Under the pieces are notes generated by a model. That model had not been told where the DNA came from and made no database searches. It saw nothing but the letters and a program-made list of their open reading frames with translations. The translations under genes and the position numbers were made by a program. Positions 1 through 4,601 of a DNA stretch of 5,007 nt are shown in pieces. Positions within the stretch are counted from its first letter, which is position 1. Each line of letters starts with the position of its first letter. Origin of the DNA: Candidatus Cloacimonadota bacterium (GTDB lineage: Bacteria; Muiribacteriota; UBA6191; JACPRK01); NCBI GenBank assembly GCA_021772705.1, contig JAJFLN010000702.1, forward strand, positions 1-5,007, read 5' to 3'.

Positions 1-96
1 TGAGCCACGGGTCTCCTCCTCGTCTTGGTCGAAGATTGGCGTTTTCACCTACCTTCTACGAGTTGGAGGCCCGTTTCTTCAATCAGAGACTACATT

Positions 97-420
97 CTAC
101 CCAGAACCGTGAGATCTCAATCCAAGTTCCTGGGACTCTCGCGTTCGTAGTAGCAGGAAAGGTGCGACGCAGGCTGAGACTGCGATGTGCTTCACGGTGT
201 TGAAGTGGACGGCGATCAATAGAGAGATCGAGACAGCCAATACCGTCTCGGCGATGGCCAACACACTGATCTGTCCGGCCTCGATAGCCTTCTGCCCCGA
301 TCGGAGATGCCGCTTCCTGATCCCGTTCTGGGGCAAAGCCGAGCGTCTCCCGGGCAGATCGTCGGGTGTCAGCCGATCGGTTCGATGTGGCGGAAACAGC
401 GCGGGGGTGCCCCAAGGCGC
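97..420 (-). pseudogene. Membrane-protein fragment, unrecognised family
   Basis: The minus-strand frame is open from a stop at 421-423 to a TAG at 97-99. It encodes a basic stretch (GIRKRHLRSGQKAIEAGQ), a clear hydrophobic segment (SVLAIAETVLAVSISLLIAV), then HFNTVKHIAVSACVAPFLLL followed by RTRES. The hydrophobic pattern, an amphipathic linker and a positive-inside RT cap look like real membrane-protein sequence rather than a shadow of the opposite strand. No ATG start exists in the frame (only a TTG at 334-336, without a convincing ribosome binding site), and the frame stops soon after the second hydrophobic stretch. I therefore read it as an internal fragment of a decayed gene. The family is not recognised. 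The alternative is a chance open frame in GC-rich DNA. Confidence 0.35.
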
Positions 421-555
421 TCAATTGCCGAGGTCGGTCGCCGGTGTGGCTGCCTCGGTGCCGCAGGCGCGAGCCTCTGTCTTCCGAGGAACAAAAAGTC
501 ACCCTGGACGTAGTAGTCTAAAGATTCACTCTGATTCGGCACGGCCTCGATCCAT

Positions 556-599
556 CCATCCGATGACCCGGAAGGGGCCATCCGATGACCCGGAAGGGG
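556..599 (+). repeat. Perfect 22-bp tandem duplication before the secreted-protein gene
   Basis: Two identical 22-bp units, 556-577 and 578-599, lie head to tail with no spacer. Each begins CCATCCGATGACC and ends GGAAGGGG. Each contains an ATG and a Shine-Dalgarno-like GGAAGGGG; the second copy stands just before the chosen start at 605. Because 22 is not a multiple of three, the two internal ATGs (563 and 585) are in different frames, and only the first is in frame with the gene. This looks like a slippage-type duplication. Confidence 0.9.
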
Positions 600-600
600 A
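592..600 (+). promoter_or_regulatory. Ribosome binding site that decides the start at 605
   Basis: The purine-rich run GGAAGGGGA ends 4 nt before ATG 605. Together with the signal peptide that begins exactly there, it supports 605 as the start over the in-frame ATGs at 563 and 185. The site lies in the second unit of the tandem duplication. Confidence 0.7.
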
Positions 601-604
601 GCAA

Positions 605-1678
605 ATGACCCAGAATACCCGTTCGACTGAGATCTCCGTGGCACTGGTGGTCTGTCTCTTCCTTCTCCTTACAACGGCTGGGCTGGCTCAAGTGGATGAC
701 TTCTACGAAGACCTGAGCCGAACTGACGTCAAGTCCACACGGGACGGGACGGAGGTGAACGGTGCCTCGAGGCGCCCGACGACTCGAGACGAGACGGACT
801 TCCTCGAGGCACTCCAATCGGCGGTCACCGAAGCCCGGAACCAGCTGAAGAGTCGGTCTGTCGACCTGAGAGGAAGAACCTTCGATGATCCGGACTACCA
901 AGCCTGGCCGGAATCGCCTCGGACTGGGACCCGGACGCTCGTGGGTTCTCTGTTTCGGGAGGTCCCCGGTGAACTTTCATTCGGACGCTCTCTGGAGCAC
1001 CCATTCAGGCTGGACCCGTCAGTCGTCTCGATCCTGAAGCGGAGCCGGGAAGCGCTCTTGCGGCAGGGAAGCGCCTTGGGCGGCGAGGCGCAACGGATGG
1101 TGTCTGTCTACGCCTCGCTGCTTCGTGATGCCGAAGCCATCGGCGCCGAGGGAAAGACTGATGCTCTCATGGGGAAGTGGCTGGCAGAGGCAATCCGCGA
1201 AGTCTGGGTCAGACTCATATTGCTCGGAAGACTGGTCGAGACGGCCCAGCAGGAGGAGCAGCTGAGTGCTCCCAGGACTCTGGCCCGAATAGTGGCCCAG
1301 CTACAGCGGCTGATCGGACGAGAGTTCGGGTCAATCGGCCCTGGCGGGGAGGAACCAGATATGGGGGCATTGACCGCCGCCTTCCGGACGCAGGAAGGAA
1401 TCTCCGCCACCTCGGGACAACCGGGAAGCTACACGCTTCGCAAGGACCTCCGGGAGCAGGTTGACTCGATCATCTGGGAGGGCCGGCCAGGGCTCGGCCC
1501 GTCACCGGACTTGGACGAGAGGCACCGTTACCTGGCGAGCCAGATCGTCACATCCGTGATGGGGGTCATCGTGTTCGATAGGGAAGACCCTGTCGAGAGG
1601 AGCCAGTCGCTCAAGAAGCGGCTCGCCCATGTCTCCCTCGGACTCGATGGGCTGCGCTATGTCACCGTCATTCCTTGA
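605..1678 (+). CDS. Secreted protein of unknown function, 357 aa
   Basis: Starting at ATG 605, the protein opens with a classical Sec signal peptide: a short polar n-region with Arg6, a hydrophobic core at about residues 10-25 (ISVALVVCLFLLLTTAG) and a likely cleavage after GLA at residue 28. The single cysteine (Cys17) is inside the core and lacks a lipobox, so it is not a typical lipoprotein. The mature part has no cysteine, is rich in Arg, Glu and Leu, and reads as mostly amphipathic helix, with the longest helical run at about residues 140-240. A Gly/Pro-rich loop (GPGGEEP) follows, and then a more mixed C-terminus ending RYVTVIP. I recognise no domain or catalytic motif. The open frame extends upstream to 185, but that part is low-complexity basic sequence without a ribosome binding site. 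The gene stands alone, convergent with the decayed minus-strand block. It is probably periplasmic or exported. Confidence 0.75.
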   Translation: MTQNTRSTEISVALVVCLFLLLTTAGLAQVDDFYEDLSRTDVKSTRDGTEVNGASRRPTTRDETDFLEALQSAVTEARNQLKSRSVDLRGRTFDDPDYQAWPESPRTGTRTLVGSLFREVPGELSFGRSLEHPFRLDPSVVSILKRSREALLRQGSALGGEAQRMVSVYASLLRDAEAIGAEGKTDALMGKWLAEAIREVWVRLILLGRLVETAQQEEQLSAPRTLARIVAQLQRLIGREFGSIGPGGEEPDMGALTAAFRTQEGISATSGQPGSYTLRKDLREQVDSIIWEGRPGLGPSPDLDERHRYLASQIVTSVMGVIVFDREDPVERSQSLKKRLAHVSLGLDGLRYVTVIP

Positions 1679-1800
1679 CACTCCAAGACAGAGGAGCCGC
1701 AGTCGTGGAGGGGACATCGGGAGGAGGATTCGCAGGATGAGGGACACCTGCTCCCGTACTATCGCTGGCCGAGCCCCATCGCCACCGAACAAGACCGCCC

Positions 1801-1842
1801 TCTGAACCACCACCGCCTGAAGGCGGTGGGTTCGGCTTCAGA
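1801..1842. terminator. Intergenic hairpin between convergent genes; possible terminator or insertion-sequence end
   Basis: A perfect 8-bp stem (CCACCGCC 1810-1817, GGCGGTGG 1822-1829) closes a TGAA loop. The pairing extends outward, with bulges, through GAAC/GTTC and TCTGAA (1801-1806) with TTCAGA (1837-1842), so the whole 42 bp is an imperfect palindrome. It lies 122 bp after the stop of the secreted-protein gene and 57 bp beyond the end of the minus-strand frame, a natural place for a two-way terminator. No T-run follows on either strand. An alternative is a solitary IS200/IS605-type end, since elements with tnpB often finish in a similar GC-rich hairpin; no transposase or TnpB sequence is nearby. 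Confidence 0.35.
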
Positions 1843-1899
1843 GACCGACGGGTCCTGGGGATGGGGGTGCGCTCGAGGATTTCCTTCTGCCCCACGGGA

Positions 1900-2856
1900 T
1901 CAGACCGGGCTCCCCTCGGAGGCCTTCTCGGAGAAGGCCGGGTTGAGTAGCCGGCAGGTGCGGCGCAGTGCCGGGACGAGTATCCACTCCGCAGTGGGTC
2001 CGATGAAGAGGGCCAGGAAGTACATCGGGATAAGAAGCACCAATGTCCAGCCAGCGATCTGCATGAGCGGAACCGGTATGCCCGTGGCCTCCGCCAGACT
2101 GGCCAGAGCCGCGTTGTAGGCGCCGGGGTGTGCCACCACAAGATAGCCCGCCAGTCCCAGGAATCCATACTTGACGATCTTGCTCCGCAGCAGTGACGAA
2201 CCGGCGGCTGACAGGCGAGACGTGGTGGCCGTCGTGAAGAGATGACGAGCCAGCCGATTTGCGGAGGTGACCCCCTCCTCCACTGTGCGCTCCACTCTCG
2301 GTCGCCACGTGGAGGTTCCCACCGTGGGCAGTGCGAACACCGCAAGAAGCAACAGCACAGGATGGATCGACCCGAGAAGGGCCAGAGTCACGCCGAGCCT
2401 CAGCAGCCAGCCGCAGGTCGAGAAGATCGACATGTAAATGTGATCGAGCACGAACACCTGATTTCGCAGCATGGCGAGTCGGTCGATGTACTCGGGACGT
2501 TCGTGATGCGCGATCGTCGCCACCGATGCCTGAAGCCCGGCGACGTGGGCCTCGAGTGCCACCGCAACTCGATCCCGAAACCGCCGCTGGACTCGGTCAC
2601 TGACGATCTTCAGGAACCAGGTGGCGGCGGCAGAGACGCCGAGACCGACCGCCGCGGCGACGGCGAGTCCGCGACGGTGTTCGAGAACGCCATCGGCGAG
2701 GACCTTGAACCAGAGCGCGATCAAGGCGTCGGGCAACGCGGCGAGCAGCGCCAGCCCAAAGGAGGCCGAGAGCAACCCTGGTTCCGCGTCATGAGCCCGA
2801 CGCAGAGTCCTCCACATAGCCGGCAGCGCTGGTGGCATCGCGTCATGCGAGGACAT
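1900..2856 (-). CDS. Truncated ABC exporter membrane domain fused to an unrelated membrane tail, 318 aa
   Basis: Residues 1 to about 212 look like the first part of an ABC-type exporter permease/ATPase. There is a cytoplasmic lead (MWRTLRRAHDAEPGLL), membrane helices at about 29-50 and 63-83, a long cytoplasmic helix with RRFRDRVAVALEAHVAGLQA, the HHERPEYIDRL stretch typical of this exporter group, and a helical hairpin at about 148-180. A complete half-transporter is about 570-620 residues and ends in an ATPase with Walker A, ABC signature and Walker B motifs; none is present. After HLFTTATT the sequence changes abruptly to SRLSAAGSSLLRSKIVKYGF and two further hydrophobic segments (about 230-250 and 265-290), ending KASEGSPV. 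That tail does not belong to the ABC family. The ATG at 2856 overlaps the end of the preceding ATPase remnant by 14 bp, as in intact exporter pairs. I infer a deletion fusion with no transport activity. Confidence 0.6.
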   Translation of the reverse strand: MSSHDAMPPALPAMWRTLRRAHDAEPGLLSASFGLALLAALPDALIALWFKVLADGVLEHRRGLAVAAAVGLGVSAAATWFLKIVSDRVQRRFRDRVAVALEAHVAGLQASVATIAHHERPEYIDRLAMLRNQVFVLDHIYMSIFSTCGWLLRLGVTLALLGSIHPVLLLLAVFALPTVGTSTWRPRVERTVEEGVTSANRLARHLFTTATTSRLSAAGSSLLRSKIVKYGFLGLAGYLVVAHPGAYNAALASLAEATGIPVPLMQIAGWTLVLLIPMYFLALFIGPTAEWILVPALRRTCRLLNPAFSEKASEGSPV

Positions 2857-3392
2857 CGAGGGGTTCCCCTTCCGGCTCGTCGTCGTGGAACCGAGACGCC
2901 TGCAGATCGAACATGGTTCGGTAACGGCCGCCAGAGGCCATCAACTCGTCGTGGCTGCCCAGTTCCACCACGGCGCCGTGCTCGATGACGCAGATCCGAT
3001 CGGCGTGACGCACCGTGGAGAAACGATGGGAGTTGTTCGCGCACTCGTGGGCGCCAAGGAGGATCGGCCTCGTTGGCATCGATCTCAAACGGTCCGCCAG
3101 GGATGAGGACGAGGATCTGCCCGTCCTTCTCGTTTCGGTACTCCTCGTAGCCGGCGTCGTTCTTGCCCAGTGGAGTCAGACCAGAGCGGGAGAGGGTAGC
3201 CACCAGGGAGGTGTAGACAGGGTGACTTGCCGTTGCGGAGTCTCCGGGACGACGCAACTTGAGTTGGATCGGGGCACTGCGCTCCAAGTGGTCTCGCGAG
3301 TTGCCAGAGCCCGCATCGGCTCCGTAAAGCCAGGCCGTGGTCGTCAGCGCTGTGAGCAGCAGTACGAGTAGCCCAAGTGTGGTCGACTTCAC
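2721..3392 (-). pseudogene. N-terminal part of a SUMF1/FGE-like protein, truncated and running out of frame
   Basis: From a GTG start at 3392, preceded by a purine-rich GGAAGGGGG ribosome binding site, the frame encodes a signal peptide or anchor (KSTTLGLLVLLLTALTTTAW). A polar linker follows, then GYEEYRNEKDGQILVLIPGG with PFEIDANEADPP at about residues 81-112. The EEYRNEKDGQILVLIPGGPF pattern is the usual entry into a formylglycine-generating-enzyme/SUMF1 (C-type-lectin-like) domain, which normally continues for another 200 or so residues. Here the homology stops at about residue 110-120 (near 3030-3062). The frame then reads the ABC ATPase DNA in a wrong phase (Arg-rich, low-complexity) until 2721. 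The native part is therefore about 3040-3392. The protein was probably exported; the enzyme core is gone. It is divergent from the toxin-antitoxin operon. Confidence 0.6.
2843..3062 (-). pseudogene. C-terminal remnant of an ABC exporter ATPase
   Basis: The frame ending at 2843 encodes SHRFSTVRHADRICVIEHG followed by AVVELGSHDELMASGGRYRTMFDLQASRF and a short acidic tail. This is the end of an ABC exporter nucleotide-binding domain. The His of SHRFST is the switch-loop (H-loop) histidine, and the GSHDELMASGGRY stretch is the standard closing element. Everything upstream of that histidine (membrane domain, Walker A, signature and Walker B, normally about 530 residues) is missing, and the DNA switches to the SUMF1-like gene in another frame. 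A nominal start exists at 3088, but its first ~20 codons are not ABC-like. The stop overlaps the next exporter gene by 14 bp, so the original arrangement was a translationally coupled exporter pair, probably a heterodimer. Confidence 0.7.
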
Positions 3393-3533
3393 TCTTACCC
3401 CCTTCCCCCCTGCTGACAGTCAGTCCAGCTTATCAGATGCCATGGAATCATTTCGTTGCGTATCGGAGTTGCCGACGTGCAGGATCTGGTGGTACTCCCT
3501 CCCCTCTTCAAGACGGGCTGCAGATGTGGCAAC

Positions 3534-3564
3534 TTGGCACAGAGTGCCATATATATGTTATGAT
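3534..3564 (+). promoter_or_regulatory. Putative promoter of the toxin-antitoxin operon with an embedded palindromic operator
   Basis: A TTGGCA (-35-like, 3534-3539) and TATGAT (-10-like, 3559-3564) pair are separated by 19 bp, a little longer than ideal, and end 17 bp before the antitoxin ATG. Overlapping the -35 is a perfect inverted repeat TGGCAC-AGA-GTGCCA (3535-3549). Ribbon-helix-helix antitoxins bind short palindromes at their own promoter, so this is the natural candidate operator for autoregulation. The palindrome is seen directly; the promoter and operator roles are inferred. Confidence 0.5.
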
Positions 3565-3570
3565 GGCTAT

Positions 3571-3577
3571 GGAGGTG
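3571..3577 (+). promoter_or_regulatory. Ribosome binding site of the antitoxin gene
   Basis: GGAGGTG is close to a consensus Shine-Dalgarno sequence and ends 4 nt before ATG 3582. It is much stronger than the GGAG in front of the toxin gene, consistent with antitoxin being made in excess. Confidence 0.7.
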
Positions 3578-3581
3578 GCTG

Positions 3582-3842
3582 ATGAAACGGACGACTATCT
3601 ATCTTCCTGACGATGTACATCGTGCTCTTCGCCGGGAGGCCCTAGAGCGGGATCTTTCGATGGCGCAGGTCATTCGCCAGATGAGCGAGTTGTACCTGAA
3701 AAGGGATGAGCTGTTCTGGCAGACAGTGGGGACTCTTCGGGCTCGAAATATCCAGGAGACCTTTGATGAAGTCGAGGCTGATGTGATGAAGGCCGTTCGA
3801 ACGGTCAGACGGGAAAAACGTGGCTTGCGGAAAGCGAGCTAG
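3582..3842 (+). CDS. Ribbon-helix-helix (CopG-like) antitoxin, 86 aa
   Basis: The N-terminus MKRTTIYLPDDVHRALRREA is a typical ribbon-helix-helix DNA-binding fold: a beta strand at residues 2-8 (the two strands of a dimer would lie in the DNA major groove), helix A at about 9-23 and helix B at about 26-43 (SMAQVIRQMSELYLKR). The charged C-terminal half (about 44-86) is longer than in bare CopG and is where antitoxins of this kind wrap the toxin. The gene is the first of an operon with the PIN toxin at 4095, and a palindromic operator lies 33 bp upstream of its start. Its stop TAG (3840-3842) is inside the 10-bp sequence duplicated around the inserted element, so the insertion left the protein sequence unchanged. 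It should neutralise the toxin and repress the operon. The assignment to the RHH class is confident; the exact subfamily is not. Confidence 0.85.
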   Translation: MKRTTIYLPDDVHRALRREALERDLSMAQVIRQMSELYLKRDELFWQTVGTLRARNIQETFDEVEADVMKAVRTVRREKRGLRKAS

Positions 3843-3845
3843 CCG
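3836..3845 (+). repeat. Left copy of a 10-bp target-site duplication (GAGCTAGCCG)
   Basis: GAGCTAGCCG spans the last codon and stop of the antitoxin gene and recurs exactly at 4085-4094, immediately before the toxin ATG. The inserted element lies precisely between the two copies and begins at the next base with CAATACCC. Confidence 0.8.
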
Positions 3846-3881
3846 CAATACCCATGAATTAGTGGAAGAAATGTGTGAAAA

Positions 3882-3898
3882 CGAGGGCTCTGCCCTCG
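3882..3898. repeat. Hairpin 1 of the inserted element
   Basis: CGAGGGC-TCT-GCCCTCG is a perfect 7-bp stem with a 3-nt loop. It is the outer hairpin of the left internal arm. No T-run follows, so it is not a standard terminator. Confidence 0.85.
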
Positions 3899-3906
3899 AA
3901 CTCCCG

Positions 3907-3927
3907 CCAGGGGCCATTGGCCCCTGG
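3907..3927. repeat. Hairpin 2 of the inserted element
   Basis: CCAGGGGCC-ATT-GGCCCCTGG is a perfect 9-bp stem with a 3-nt loop, all but two pairs G-C. It is the inner hairpin of the left arm and corresponds in position to the palindrome at 4008-4027 in the right arm. Confidence 0.88.
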
Positions 3928-4007
3928 ACCCCGATGAACAGGCAAGTGTTCGTAGGTCATTCAAGTGTTTATCCACACTTTCAGTCCCAACAGTCCAATT
4001 GGGGGTT

Positions 4008-4027
4008 TGGGGGAGCTAGCTCCCCCA
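4008..4027. repeat. Perfect 20-bp palindrome of the inserted element
   Basis: The 20 bp centred on AGCTAGCT, with TGGGGG and CCCCCA outer arms, are self-complementary without a spacer. The palindrome is the right-arm counterpart of the hairpin at 3907-3927. Downstream, GGGG (4030-4033) and CCCC (4046-4049) can close a further weak stem. Confidence 0.88.
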
Positions 4028-4083
4028 GCGGGGTGCGGAGCAGAGCCCCGATACAACAAAATCCGTTTTATATCAGGGGTATT

Positions 4084-4094
4084 GGAGCTAGCCG
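4084..4094 (+). promoter_or_regulatory. Toxin ribosome binding site created across the insertion boundary, including the right target-site copy
   Basis: GGAG (4084-4087) lies 7 nt before ATG 4095. Its first G is the last base of the inserted element, and the remaining GAG is the start of the right GAGCTAGCCG copy (4085-4094). In the reconstructed uninterrupted operon the same place reads CGAG, so the insertion slightly improved the match to a Shine-Dalgarno sequence. Confidence 0.55.
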
Positions 4095-4529
4095 ATGAGG
4101 GCAGTTCTGGACTCGAATGTGATTGTGAGTGGTTTTCTGGCGGCTAAAGGCCCATCGGCGCGAGTGCTCGATGCCGTGCGAGAGGGACAGCTCACCTGGG
4201 TAACATCGAAAGTGATCCTGGATGAAGTCCGAAAGGTTCTGGCGTTACCGAGGATCCAGAAACGGTATCGAGTGACCCCGGAGGCGGCCGAGACGTTGCT
4301 GTTATTGGTTGGAGAGAGTGCGCTCCGAATAAGGGGTGTCGTTCAGGTTGTGGGCAAATGCCGTGACCCAAAGGACGATGCGATCTTGGCATGTGCCGTC
4401 GAGGGACGAGCCGAGTACGTGGTCACAGGGGATGAGGATCTCTTGACGATGGAGGTGTACGAGAGTGTGATGATCGTGACACCAAGGAGGTTCGTCGAGA
4501 TTCTGCAGGAGGAGACTACGAAATCGTAG
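4095..4529 (+). CDS. PIN-domain ribonuclease toxin (COG1569-like), 144 aa
   Basis: The protein fits the putative toxin component, PIN family. The acidic residues that hold the catalytic metal are all visible: Asp6 in the opening strand (AVLDSNVIVSGFL), Glu44 (LDEVRKVL), Asp94/Asp95 in RDPKDDAILACAVEG, and Asp113 with Asp115 in YVVTGDEDLL. The length is typical and no truncation is seen. PIN toxins cut RNA (mRNA, tRNA or rRNA) when free of their antitoxin. The gene follows a ribbon-helix-helix antitoxin gene but is separated from it by 252 bp, unusually far for such a pair; the gap is explained by the inserted element at 3846-4084. The start at 4095 has GGAG 7 nt upstream. The catalytic set looks intact, so the toxin is probably still active if expressed. 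The RNA target cannot be read from the sequence. Confidence 0.88.
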   Translation: MRAVLDSNVIVSGFLAAKGPSARVLDAVREGQLTWVTSKVILDEVRKVLALPRIQKRYRVTPEAAETLLLLVGESALRIRGVVQVVGKCRDPKDDAILACAVEGRAEYVVTGDEDLLTMEVYESVMIVTPRRFVEILQEETTKS

Positions 4530-4601
4530 AAGCCGAGGCGATTTCAGCCTAAACGTCTACCTTTCCCTAATGACACACAACCCCCTCAACGTTATAACCA
4601 T

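Larger units (their letters stand above)
3846..4084. mobile_element. 239-bp MITE-like non-autonomous element inserted between antitoxin and toxin
   Basis: The element starts CAATACCCATGAATTA and its right end, read on the other strand, starts CAATACCCCTGATATA; 14 of the first 16 positions match, the first 8 exactly. It is flanked by an exact 10-bp direct repeat. It has no credible gene. Inside is a second, longer imperfect inverted repeat of about 49 bp (3884-3932 against 4001-4049), each arm folding into its own hairpins, around a central part containing two CAAGTGTT copies (3943, 3962). Terminal inverted repeats, a target duplication and lack of coding capacity define a MITE-like element. 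A 10-bp duplication would suit a transposase of the IS4 superfamily kind, but I cannot identify the parent, and the IS66 transposase at the right edge is not an obvious one (IS66 elements usually make 8-bp duplications). Confidence 0.75.

Noticed and set aside
185..604. 140-residue N-terminal extension of the secreted protein (start at 185)
   Set aside because: It has no ribosome binding site and a basic low-complexity composition, and it would bury a perfect signal peptide that starts at 605 directly behind GGAAGGGG. It also overlaps the more protein-like minus-strand membrane fragment.
518..901. Minus-strand frame of 127 codons opposite the secreted-protein gene
   Set aside because: It is antisense to a gene with signal peptide and ribosome binding site; no motif of its own.
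1838..2308. Minus-strand open frame of 156 codons
   Set aside because: It is a Gly/His-rich shadow of the 1900-2856 frame, with no ribosome binding site or family resemblance.
1668..2345. Minus-strand open frame of 225 codons
   Set aside because: It overlaps the ABC/membrane frame in another phase; Arg/Pro/Ser-rich translation is typical of a GC-rich shadow.
2242..2988. Plus-strand open frame of 248 codons
   Set aside because: It is antisense to the ABC exporter remnants. Its translation is a His/Arg/Gln/Pro-rich shadow without hydrophobic core or motif.
3969..3977. Replication origin
   Set aside because: There is only one DnaA box and no AT-rich unwinding region, dnaA/dnaN or repA gene nearby.
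3907..4027. Rho-independent terminators in the element
   Set aside because: The stems are strong but none is followed by a T-run in either direction, so I did not call them terminators.
3880..4050. CRISPR-like repeat array
   Set aside because: The repeated segments are inverted, not regularly spaced direct repeats, and no cas gene is present. They fit a foldback element.
3846..4084. The element as a derivative of the IS66 element at the right edge
   Set aside because: IS66 elements usually have GTAA-type ends and 8-bp duplications. The ends here are CAATACCC with a 10-bp duplication, and I found no matching end near 4530-4601.
3820..4098. Plus-strand open frame spanning antitoxin end, element and toxin start
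   Set aside because: It runs through the hairpins and ends of the inserted element and has no protein-like character; the element explains the DNA.
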